Shown here piece after piece: positions 34,439-42,271 of a DNA stretch of 64,000 nucleotides. Each line of letters begins with the position of its first letter. The first letter of the stretch is position 1. The notes beneath the pieces were generated by a model that searched no databases, was not told where the DNA came from, and worked only from the letters and a program-made list of their open reading frames with translations. The DNA is taken from the NCBI GenBank assembly GCA_001604385.1, contig LVBK01000004.1, positions 62,001 through 126,000 of the forward strand, in the 5' to 3' direction. The translations under genes were made by a program, and so were the position numbers. Origin of the DNA: Spirochaetales bacterium Spiro_09. Lineage in GTDB: Bacteria > Spirochaetota > Spirochaetia > Treponematales > Treponemataceae.

Positions 34439-35176
34439 ATGAAAACACAAACAGCAACGCACAACGGGGGCACACCCCCATCCCAAGCGGTAAAAGAAAC
34501 CGCTCCCACAGGAACCCGTTTCTTGCCGGTATTGACCGGACTCTTTGTCGGGGTTCTGATTCTCTCCAACATTCTTGCGTCGAAAATGGTACAAATCGGG
34601 CCATTTGTTTTTGACGGAGGAACTCTTCTGTTTCCCCTTTCCTACATTTTCGGAGATATTTTAACCGAGGTATACGGATACCGGGAATCGAGAAAAGTAA
34701 TCTGGACCGGTTTTTTCATGCTCGGCATTATGACCGTTCAGATTGCCATTATCGGCGCACTTCCCGCCGAGCCGAACTGGCCTTTCCAACAGGACTTTTC
34801 GAACATTCTGATGCAAATGCCCCGAATTGCGGCTGCAAGCATGATTGCCTATTTCGCCGGCGAGTATTCCAATTCAGTTGTTCTTTCACGGATGAAAGTA
34901 GTTACTGGCGGAAAATACCTGTGGGCCCGTACTATTGGCTCAACCCTCGTTGGACAGGGGTTGGACAGCCTGATATTTGTTGCGATAGCCTTTGCAGGTT
35001 TGTATCCGGTCGGGGTCCTTGGCCTCATGACGCTTTCAAATTACCTGTTCAAAACAGTAATAGAAGTCCTGTTTACGCCCCTCACCTATCTCTGCGTCAA
35101 TTTTGTCAAGAGAAGTGAAAAAACCGATGTCTATGACACCGATATAACTTACAATCCGCTCCCCGGAACACGCTAA
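34439..35176 (+). CDS. yhhQ: Queuosine-precursor transporter, VUT/YhhQ family
   Basis: 245 residues with about six membrane segments after a polar N-terminus of about 25 residues. The family blocks are NILASKMV, GTLLFPLSYIFGDILTEVYGYRESRK and the C-terminal KTVIEVLFTPLTYLCVNFVK. YhhQ imports preQ0/preQ1-type bases for the tRNA nucleoside queuosine. ATG 34439 is selected by the promoter that ends seven bases upstream. Sense neighbours are hsp20 before it and parA after it, both with their own promoters. No queuosine gene is nearby to support the substrate. Confidence 0.85.
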   Translation: MKTQTATHNGGTPPSQAVKETAPTGTRFLPVLTGLFVGVLILSNILASKMVQIGPFVFDGGTLLFPLSYIFGDILTEVYGYRESRKVIWTGFFMLGIMTVQIAIIGALPAEPNWPFQQDFSNILMQMPRIAAASMIAYFAGEYSNSVVLSRMKVVTGGKYLWARTIGSTLVGQGLDSLIFVAIAFAGLYPVGVLGLMTLSNYLFKTVIEVLFTPLTYLCVNFVKRSEKTDVYDTDITYNPLPGTR

Positions 35177-35193
35177 CCGGATTCCTTCACAGA

Positions 35194-35230
35194 CAATGGC
35201 GCGCAGGATAGAGGAAACCTCGCGCCGTTG
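35194..35230. repeat. Inverted repeat between yhhQ and parA
   Basis: GGCGCG (35198-35203) pairs with CGCGCC (35221-35226), with AGG/CCT inside. No T run follows on either strand, so it is a weak terminator at best; it could be a binding site or a transcript-end stabiliser. Confidence 0.35.
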
Positions 35231-35271
35231 AAAAACAGAATCACCCGATTCCCGGTGTATTATATTCACCC

Positions 35272-35300
35272 TTTCAATAAACGGTAAAATCCGGTATACT
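35272..35300 (+). promoter_or_regulatory. Promoter of parAB, near-leaderless
   Basis: TTTCAA (35272-35277), 17-base spacer, TATACT (35295-35300), eight bases to ATG 35309. Confidence 0.6.
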
Positions 35301-35308
35301 GTGAAACC

Positions 35309-36064
35309 ATGGGACAAACCTTTGTTTTTGTGAACCAGAAAGGCGGAGTGGGTAAAACAACCTCTGCCATCAATATTGGAGCATACCTTGCGCTTGAGGG
35401 AAAAAAGACCTTGCTTGTTGATTTTGACTCGCAGGGCAATATGACTTCAGGTGTCGGCGTAGACCGTGATAAGCCAACGGTTTACGATTTGCTGGCTGGT
35501 TCAGCGACGGCAGAGACAGTAATCCGCCAGTCGGTCATTCCCAATCTTTCAGTCATTCCTGCTTCCATCGACCTCTCCGGAGCGGCCATTGAACTGGTTG
35601 ACCAGGAAAAACGGGAATACTTTTTGAAGACAGCCCTTGCACCCATCAAGGAATCATTTGATTACATACTGATCGATTGCCCGCCATCCCTCGGAATGCT
35701 CACACTGAACGGTCTCGTGGCAGCCGATGGAGTACTGATTCCCCTGCAATGCGAATACTTCGCTCTTGAGGGATTAACCCTTCTCCTGCAGACAGTCAAA
35801 CGGGTACAGAAAACACTGAATCCAGAACTGTATATCGGGGGCATCTTCTTTACCATGTACGATTCCCGGACCCGACTAGCCCAGGATGTAGTCCAGCAAG
35901 TCAAGTCCTATTTCAAGGACCGCGTTTTTACCACAATAATCCCCCGAAATGTCAGACTTTCTGAAGCACCATCCCATGGAGTGCCCATTTGCAAGTATGA
36001 TGCCTTGTGTGTCGGAGCCCGGAGCTATGAAAAACTTGCGAAAGAGGTAATTGAACGTGGCTAA
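35309..36064 (+). CDS. parA: Chromosome-partitioning ATPase ParA (Soj)
   Basis: 251 residues of the chromosomal ParA/Soj type without an N-terminal HTH. Deviant Walker A is NQKGGVGKTTSAIN (residues 9-22), switch DFDSQGNMTSG near 40 and Walker B YILIDCPPSLGMLT near 120. It binds DNA with ATP and moves ParB-bound origins. The start at 35309 has no ribosome-binding site. It overlaps parB by eight bases. No consensus parS was found by eye in the window. Confidence 0.95.
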   Translation: MGQTFVFVNQKGGVGKTTSAINIGAYLALEGKKTLLVDFDSQGNMTSGVGVDRDKPTVYDLLAGSATAETVIRQSVIPNLSVIPASIDLSGAAIELVDQEKREYFLKTALAPIKESFDYILIDCPPSLGMLTLNGLVAADGVLIPLQCEYFALEGLTLLLQTVKRVQKTLNPELYIGGIFFTMYDSRTRLAQDVVQQVKSYFKDRVFTTIIPRNVRLSEAPSHGVPICKYDALCVGARSYEKLAKEVIERG

Positions 36065-36995
36065 AACCGGTGGCCTCGGCAGAGGCTTGAACGCGCTTCT
36101 GGAAGATGACAGGCAGGAATTTGAAACAGCGGCGGGCAGCACCCGGACAGATTCGGCAAAACCGGCTCAGGGTGCCGGAACCGAGCTATTCGTAAACCCT
36201 GCCCTTTTAAAACCAAACCCCCATCAGCCAAGACAGGAATTCGACGAGGAGGCACTTCGCGAACTGGCGGATTCCATACGTGAACACGGTATCATTCAGC
36301 CTATAATTGTCGAGAAAAACGGCGAGGACTCCTACTACATCATAGCCGGAGAGCGCAGAACCCGTGCGGCACGCATGGCAGGGCTCACGAGTGTACCGGT
36401 AATTATTAAGAAATTCTCGGAAGAGCGTAAGCTGGAAGTTGCGCTTATAGAAAACATTCAGCGGGAAAACCTCAATCCCGTCGAGGAAGCGCAGGCCTAT
36501 CACCAATTAATGACGTTGGGAAACCTGAGTCAGGAAGAAGCTGCTGCTCGCGTCGGAAAAAGCAGATCGGCGGTTGCAAATGCCTTGCGTCTTCTTAAAC
36601 TGCCCGAGGATATGCTGTCATCACTTGCGTCGGGACAACTTACGCCCGGACACGCCCGCGCCATACTCTCAATCATCAACCCCGCTGACCAGCGCATCCT
36701 GTTCGGCCGCATCATCGGCAACGGGCTTTCAGTACGTGACACCGAACGAATGGCCGGCGAACTGAACGCTGGAAGCCGCGCCGGTGCATCCGGAACCGCA
36801 GGAAACCCAAAAAAAGAAAAACAGAGCGCTCCCTCCGATATAGAGGCACAGAATCTCGAGCAGAAATTCATAGACGTTCTTGGTACAAAGGTAACCATAA
36901 AAGGAAATCTTGAAAAAGGTTCCATCGAGATTGCCTACTTTTCACGCGATGATCTCGACCGTATCTATGAACTGATCAACTCCGCCGGACAATAA
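36057..36995 (+). CDS. parB: Chromosome-partitioning protein ParB (Spo0J)
   Basis: 312 residues. The start is GTG 36057, giving MAKTGGLGRGLNALLED, the usual ParB lead that stimulates ParA. The CTPase/ParB-N domain carries QPRQEFDEEAL, IIQPI and the arginine patch GERRTRAARMAG (near 100). The HTH follows (LSQEEAAARVGKSRSAVANALRLLKLP, near 160). The C-terminal dimer domain is at about 265-312. AGAGG lies eleven bases before the start. Its end overlaps the convergent ppk end by 20 bases. Confidence 0.94.
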   Translation: MAKTGGLGRGLNALLEDDRQEFETAAGSTRTDSAKPAQGAGTELFVNPALLKPNPHQPRQEFDEEALRELADSIREHGIIQPIIVEKNGEDSYYIIAGERRTRAARMAGLTSVPVIIKKFSEERKLEVALIENIQRENLNPVEEAQAYHQLMTLGNLSQEEAAARVGKSRSAVANALRLLKLPEDMLSSLASGQLTPGHARAILSIINPADQRILFGRIIGNGLSVRDTERMAGELNAGSRAGASGTAGNPKKEKQSAPSDIEAQNLEQKFIDVLGTKVTIKGNLEKGSIEIAYFSRDDLDRIYELINSAGQ

Positions 36996-39153
36996 ACTCG
37001 CGCTGGGGAGTTTTTTCAAATAGTTCAAATTTCGTCTTTTCCGCCTCGTACAGGGACTCCTGTACCCTGAACGGTTTTTCGCCCTGTACCGGCGTTCGTC
37101 TAACCCATGAACCGTCAGGCTGTAAATAATGGGCTTTCGTGTTATCGCTAAAATACAGCTGCAATATATCAAAGACGCTTTTTCGGATCGATTCCTGATA
37201 TACCGGAAACATCAATTCAATACGCCGGTCAAGGTTTCTGCTCATCCAGTCGGCGCTTGCAAGATACAGTTCATCGGAACCGCTGTTTGCGAACCAGAAA
37301 ATGCGGGTATGTTCCAGATAACGGTCGATGATACTGACGACCGTTATATGTTCGCTCATGCCGCTCACGCCCGGAACCAACATACACACACCCCTGATAT
37401 TGAGCAGCACCCGGACACCCGCGCGGCTAGCCCGGTAAAGCGCATTGATTATTTCAATATCCGCAAGACTATTCATCTTCGCAACAATTTTCCCGGGGCG
37501 TTCCACTGTGGAGCGGTCAATCTCGCGTTCAATAAGACTCAGCAAGCGCGATTTCAAGTCAATCGGAGCCATCACCAGGGAACGCGTACTCATAATTGCC
37601 GAATATCCCGAAATCATATTGAAAAAGAGTGTCGCATCCGATGCAATCGTCTCGTTCGTGGTGAAAAGCGACATATCGACGTACAGCCTGGCAGTCCGGT
37701 CATTGTAGTTACCGGTTGACAAATGCACATACCGCCTGATTCCCTCCGGCTCCCGGCGGACAACCAACAACACCTTGGCGTGTACTTTCAGGCGTGCAAT
37801 TCCATACACCACAATGACGCCAACTTCTTCCAGACGGTGAGCCCAGGAAATATTGCGGGCTTCGTCAAACCGCGCTTTCAGCTCGACAAAAACAGTCACA
37901 TGCTTGCCAGCGCGTGCAGCCCGCTCAAGAGACCGAATAACGGGAGAATCGCCGCTCGTGCGGTACAGAGTCATCTTGATGGCCAAAACATCCGGGTCTG
38001 AAGCAGCGTCATTTATAAAGCGCAAGACCGGGTCATACGTAGAATAGGGAACATGGAGCAACAAGTCGGTACGTTTGAGGGTATCCCATAAAGGTGCATC
38101 CTGGGGAAAATCAACCGGCCAATGATTCCGCCAGGGAGGATTCCTCAAATGATCCAGACCTTCAGCATTTACCAGATCGACGAGTGTTGGAAGGTCAATT
38201 GGACCGGAAACGGGATACACATCCTGGGACGACAAACCCATGCCTTCTTTAAGAAAATTCAATATATGGGTACTTTCGCCGGTACACAGTAAACGCACAG
38301 GAACCGAGGAGAGGCGGGAAACCAGCACTTCCTGTATCGCAGCGATAAAGTCCTCATCCCGTTCCTCGTCAACAGCCCGGTCTGCGTCACGCGTAACCTT
38401 GAAGAGGATGCTTTCGGCAATGGAAAAGCCGGGGAAAAGTCGCTGACCGAAGGTGCGAACGACATCATCAAGAAGGGTAAAATATCTGACCCCTTTTACA
38501 TCGGGAAGCCATACAACGCGGGGAATGCTCGACGGTATCTGAACTATGGCAAGTGGCTTCTGACCACTTTCACCATCGGCAGCCGTCTTGTCCTGGGTCA
38601 GAATTCCGGAAAGAGAGAGGAAGTCGGCAAGCGGACCTGTCGGCATCGCAATAGTGCTTTTCAACAAAAAGGCGGCATGCAGACGAAGATTGCTGATACT
38701 GGGAAATATACCGCCGGTATTTGTTCTGAGCGGAGTCAAAAGGGGAAACACGTCTGACATGAAGTATGCATCCAGATAGCGCACATGCGCTTGCGTATAG
38801 GCACGCGGATTGACATAGACAACATTCTCTTTCGCAAGCCCCGGAAGGATGTCTTCTCTCAGAACCCGGAATTGTGTATCGACGATTTCATGCACCCGGC
38901 CTGAAATGCGTTCCAGTTGCTCCCTGAGCGTAAAACCGGAAGAATCCTTCCACTCCGGATTCCTGGTACATTGATGTTTCAATCCGGCCACCCGAACCAT
39001 AAAAAACTCGTCAAAATTTGAAGCAACTATGGTCAGGAAACGCAAACGCTCGAGAAGCGGAACGTCTTTCTGCAGAGCCTCGTCCAGAACGCGGGCATTA
39101 AACTCGATCCAGGACAATTCACGGCTGAAATAAAGATTGTCGTCATCTTTCAT
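36976..39153 (-). CDS. ppk: Polyphosphate kinase 1
   Basis: 725 residues. It makes polyphosphate from ATP through a phospho-His. The four PPK1 domains can be followed: N-terminal LSWIEFNARVLDEA, the head domain, then C1/C2 with ASDPDVLAIKMTLYRTSGDSPVI and the active-site His in YVHLSTGNYNDRTARLYVDMS. The C-terminal phosphate-binding ASADWMSRNLDRRIELMFPV block is intact. A GAGGT lies just upstream of ATG 39153. It follows ppx by ten bases in the GH63-ppx-ppk unit, so making and breaking polyphosphate are controlled together. Confidence 0.95.
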   Translation of the reverse strand: MKDDDNLYFSRELSWIEFNARVLDEALQKDVPLLERLRFLTIVASNFDEFFMVRVAGLKHQCTRNPEWKDSSGFTLREQLERISGRVHEIVDTQFRVLREDILPGLAKENVVYVNPRAYTQAHVRYLDAYFMSDVFPLLTPLRTNTGGIFPSISNLRLHAAFLLKSTIAMPTGPLADFLSLSGILTQDKTAADGESGQKPLAIVQIPSSIPRVVWLPDVKGVRYFTLLDDVVRTFGQRLFPGFSIAESILFKVTRDADRAVDEERDEDFIAAIQEVLVSRLSSVPVRLLCTGESTHILNFLKEGMGLSSQDVYPVSGPIDLPTLVDLVNAEGLDHLRNPPWRNHWPVDFPQDAPLWDTLKRTDLLLHVPYSTYDPVLRFINDAASDPDVLAIKMTLYRTSGDSPVIRSLERAARAGKHVTVFVELKARFDEARNISWAHRLEEVGVIVVYGIARLKVHAKVLLVVRREPEGIRRYVHLSTGNYNDRTARLYVDMSLFTTNETIASDATLFFNMISGYSAIMSTRSLVMAPIDLKSRLLSLIEREIDRSTVERPGKIVAKMNSLADIEIINALYRASRAGVRVLLNIRGVCMLVPGVSGMSEHITVVSIIDRYLEHTRIFWFANSGSDELYLASADWMSRNLDRRIELMFPVYQESIRKSVFDILQLYFSDNTKAHYLQPDGSWVRRTPVQGEKPFRVQESLYEAEKTKFELFEKTPQREFIVRRS

Positions 39154-39163
39154 GAAACGTACC

Positions 39164-40708
39164 TCATACCACGATCAATTTGTAACCGAAAACCGATTCA
39201 AAAAGGTCGGCCTTCTCGTCAAGGGCGATGCGCTCAAGCGTAATGTCATGAGTCCCTTTCGCGCGAAGAAAAAGGGTGTCTGCAGTCAATTCAATGTCGA
39301 AATCCTGAATATGCTGGGAATGTCCCCGGTCCAGTGCGTCGGCGATGCGAAGAAGAGCCGATAATTTGAGCACGACCGTACGGTCTGTGCGCTGCAGGGA
39401 TGCATACGCCGGGTGGCTTGCCTTCGGCAGCTCGGCGCGGTGATACCGGACCACATTGGAAACAATATTCATGTCATCCCTGTTCAGTCCAAAAATGTCT
39501 GCGTGGGAGATAATATACTGACTGTGCAAATGATGATCGGCAGCACGGATAAATGAACCGATATCATGCAGCTGTGCAGCCGTTTCAAGCAAAAGACGCG
39601 CATGTCGGTCCAGTCCGTGTTCGGCGTTCAGACTGTCAAAAAGTTTGAGCGCTATCCTAGTAACATATGATGAATGTGACTCGTCAAGGTGGAATTTCTT
39701 GCCCAGAGTGAGAGCGGAGGCAATGACCTGTGTATAAAACTCTTCCCTGACCAGATGCTCGGGCCCCGCAAGCCGGGAAATTATATACCCTTCCCGAATG
39801 GACATATAGGGAATAAGGACACTTTCCGAGCCGGTCATTTCGAGTACAAAACGGTATGCCAGGAGGCCGGGCAAGAGGAGCTCGGCTTCATTATATCCGA
39901 TTCGAAGATTATGGACGATTTCCTCGACACTGTATTTACACAGCCGTTCCACGAAAGAAATGAAACCATCCCGTGAAACGATAGCATAGCGGTCATCGTA
40001 CTGAACGCCGATTGCTCGTCCAACAAGCCGGGCATCGCTGCCGCTTGCGATAAGTTGGGTGATAACATCGAGACGTAGCTCGTTATTGAGCGTTTCAGCG
40101 GTTGTCCGTATATACTCTTCCATGAAGCGCCTGAGATCCTTGAAAGACCCCATCATAGCCTTGATCTGCTGAGCGATGATAACCGTTCCCATGCGGAAGC
40201 TGTGCGCGGCGACCATTTTGCCCTTTTTCAAAAGCATTATTTCCGTCGATCCGCCGCCAATATCCATAATAATGGAATTGGCCTTTGACATACGCACGGG
40301 TACTCCATGCAACACATGGCTTACCATCAGGTACATAAGGCGGTTTTCTTCGATACCGTCGATAACATGTACTGAAAAACCGGTTTTAACCGCGATTCTG
40401 TCAAGGATAGAATCGCGGTTCCTGGCTTCACGGAACGCGCTTGTCGCAATAACATTGATATGTTCGCTGTCCAGATTCCAGCCCGAAAGGGTTTCACGAT
40501 ACCGGTTCAGTATGGCAAGTAGCTGCAGCAGGGTCTCCCGGGAAATATTGCCGTCAGTAAAAACATCCCGCGCAAGGGATAACGCACGTTCTGCACGATC
40601 AATGACTTTCCAGTCACCCCGGGGGGTGACTTCTGCTACAAGCAGTCTGATGCCGGTTGAACCGATCTCGATGACTGCCTCAAGGTATGGCCGGGCGTCA
40701 GGTTTCAT
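39164..40708 (-). CDS. ppx: Ppx/GppA exopolyphosphatase with HD-type C-terminal domain
   Basis: 514 residues. The N-terminal part (to about 310) is the actin-like Ppx/GppA phosphatase domain: VIEIGSTGIRLLV, TSAFREARN and MDIGGGSTEIMLL. The C-terminal part is HD-like, with AAQLHDIGSFIR and VRYHRAELP. It removes end phosphates from polyphosphate, or hydrolyses pppGpp. The ATG at 40708 comes four bases after the stop of the upstream GH63-like gene and has no clear ribosome-binding site, so translation is probably coupled. Confidence 0.92.
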   Translation of the reverse strand: MKPDARPYLEAVIEIGSTGIRLLVAEVTPRGDWKVIDRAERALSLARDVFTDGNISRETLLQLLAILNRYRETLSGWNLDSEHINVIATSAFREARNRDSILDRIAVKTGFSVHVIDGIEENRLMYLMVSHVLHGVPVRMSKANSIIMDIGGGSTEIMLLKKGKMVAAHSFRMGTVIIAQQIKAMMGSFKDLRRFMEEYIRTTAETLNNELRLDVITQLIASGSDARLVGRAIGVQYDDRYAIVSRDGFISFVERLCKYSVEEIVHNLRIGYNEAELLLPGLLAYRFVLEMTGSESVLIPYMSIREGYIISRLAGPEHLVREEFYTQVIASALTLGKKFHLDESHSSYVTRIALKLFDSLNAEHGLDRHARLLLETAAQLHDIGSFIRAADHHLHSQYIISHADIFGLNRDDMNIVSNVVRYHRAELPKASHPAYASLQRTDRTVVLKLSALLRIADALDRGHSQHIQDFDIELTADTLFLRAKGTHDITLERIALDEKADLFESVFGYKLIVV

Positions 40709-40712
40709 GACA

Positions 40713-42143
40713 TTACAGTTTGTCTATGAGCATGGAGCACTTGCCCGAAGGTATCGGAAGTGTCTTTTTCTTGTGACCCAGAATATTAATGGTAAAATAG
40801 TACAGCTTTTCACTTTCCATATGAATTTCCCACCCTCGCTGACTTTTCGTCGAAAGAATGGTAATCAAATTTCGCTTGAGACTCAAGTTCTCTATACCCA
40901 TCACCTCAAGGTTCGGAATAATCCAGTCAACCGTTTTTCGCGGCAAACTGATGGACAGGCCGATGATATTCTCGATCATCAAGGCGATAGTCGAAAGACC
41001 CGCATAGGGGAGATATTGCTTGCGGGGGAAACCCTCTTTCCCCTGCCAATGTGCAGGGCCTTCTTTTTGCGGAAGGTATGCTTCCCACAGGAATCCCTTG
41101 TTATGCTCGCCGTTCGGGGAAAGCGCGTCAAGCACGTAATAGAGGTGGCGGATTGTACACTCGCGGGCAAGATTCCATCGCTGATATTTTTCCAGCCCTT
41201 TGATAACCATAAAGGTAAAGGGAGGAAACACACTGCCACGATACCCCATTCCCCGCTCATCAAATTCGGGATCATCTGCGGACAAAGACGGGAAAGGATG
41301 ATCAAGTCCGAAGGTCTTGGGATTCTGCAAATGCGCTATCAGCCGCTCGGCCTTATCCTCGTTCGGTATTTCAGCAAGCAGGGGCCAAAAACCCGCAATG
41401 GTTTTTTGGGGTAATCGTTCGTCCTTCTCGTCAATATCATGATAAAACCCGGTATCCGGATCCCACATGTGGGAGTTAATCCGGGTTTTGAGGGAAAAAT
41501 ACATTCGCTTGTACTGGAAACTCAGTTCCTTGTCATTGAGAATATCGCCCAAGGCAGACATGTAGAGGGCATTAATGGAAAGGGCAGTATTGAAGTCCAC
41601 CAGATAGGCAGCCTTCTTGCGGGGGGAATTCGTCATGGTCGTCGCTGCAAGGGGAACCTTGTACAGGCCATTTTCCTGCTTGAAGGTCGCATCGATCCAG
41701 CTCATGTACCGCTGCAATACCGGCATAATCTCCTTGATGCGTTTCTTGTTCGCCGATTTATGAAACAGATTGAATTCAGCCCAGGCAAAAAGCGGCATGC
41801 CAATACCTTCGGGGTTATCCTTGGTCAATACCGGCTCGCCGGTAAGCAGGTTGTACTGCCAGCGGATCGCACCAGTATCTTCCTGGTGCTCGTAAAAAAA
41901 GTCGAGACTCTGGTTGGCATGATAGTTACGGTTTGAATAGACAAAGAAAAAAGAGGAAAAAATTGTCTCAAACTGGCGCAAAACAGACTCTTCGCCGTCC
42001 GGATATATAAAATATCCCTCGGGAGAAAGGCCTTTTACTTCCGGAGTTATCCAGTAGTCCTGAATCCATGCCCAGCTTCGATCATATATGTCAACAAAGT
42101 CCTGATCATAAAAATGAACTTTGGGGAAATCTCGCTTGTTCAC
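40713..42143 (-). CDS. GH63/mannosylglycerate-hydrolase-like glycoside hydrolase
   Basis: 476 residues with an (alpha/alpha)6-barrel pattern. Segments such as WAWIQDYWI, GAIRWQYNLLTG, GMPLFAWAEFNLFHKS, DFNTALSINALYMSALG and the C-terminal FLWEAYLPQKEGPAHW with PYAGLSTIALMIENIIGL resemble the MGH1-like GH63/GH37 group, which includes trehalase and mannosylglycerate hydrolase. Glu in WEAY is a likely catalytic base. No signal peptide is visible. AAAGGAG lies six bases before the GTG start at 42143. First gene of the unit with ppx and ppk. The substrate could be a compatible solute; that is an inference. Confidence 0.75.
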   Translation of the reverse strand: MNKRDFPKVHFYDQDFVDIYDRSWAWIQDYWITPEVKGLSPEGYFIYPDGEESVLRQFETIFSSFFFVYSNRNYHANQSLDFFYEHQEDTGAIRWQYNLLTGEPVLTKDNPEGIGMPLFAWAEFNLFHKSANKKRIKEIMPVLQRYMSWIDATFKQENGLYKVPLAATTMTNSPRKKAAYLVDFNTALSINALYMSALGDILNDKELSFQYKRMYFSLKTRINSHMWDPDTGFYHDIDEKDERLPQKTIAGFWPLLAEIPNEDKAERLIAHLQNPKTFGLDHPFPSLSADDPEFDERGMGYRGSVFPPFTFMVIKGLEKYQRWNLARECTIRHLYYVLDALSPNGEHNKGFLWEAYLPQKEGPAHWQGKEGFPRKQYLPYAGLSTIALMIENIIGLSISLPRKTVDWIIPNLEVMGIENLSLKRNLITILSTKSQRGWEIHMESEKLYYFTINILGHKKKTLPIPSGKCSMLIDKL

Positions 42144-42171
42144 TGGTGCTCCTTTTGGCGTTACCTGGGCT

Positions 42172-42202
42172 TATATAAGTCTTTTTTTTTGCGCCGCGTC
42201 AA
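42172..42202 (-). promoter_or_regulatory. Promoter of the GH63-ppx-ppk unit
   Basis: TTGACG (42197-42202) and a CTTATA/TTATAT string (about 42172-42179) with a spacer of 17-19 bases made largely of an A run. The leader carries a normal AAAGGAG. Confidence 0.5.
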
Positions 42203-42271
42203 TTTTTAAGTATATCATAAAGTAAAATAAAATTATATACTTGACAGGCAAAAAATTGTTCCGGAGGAATG

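Noticed and set aside
35194-35230. A parS site or terminator between yhhQ and parA
   Set aside because: The inverted repeat does not match the parS consensus (TGTTTCACGTGAAACA) and has no T run.
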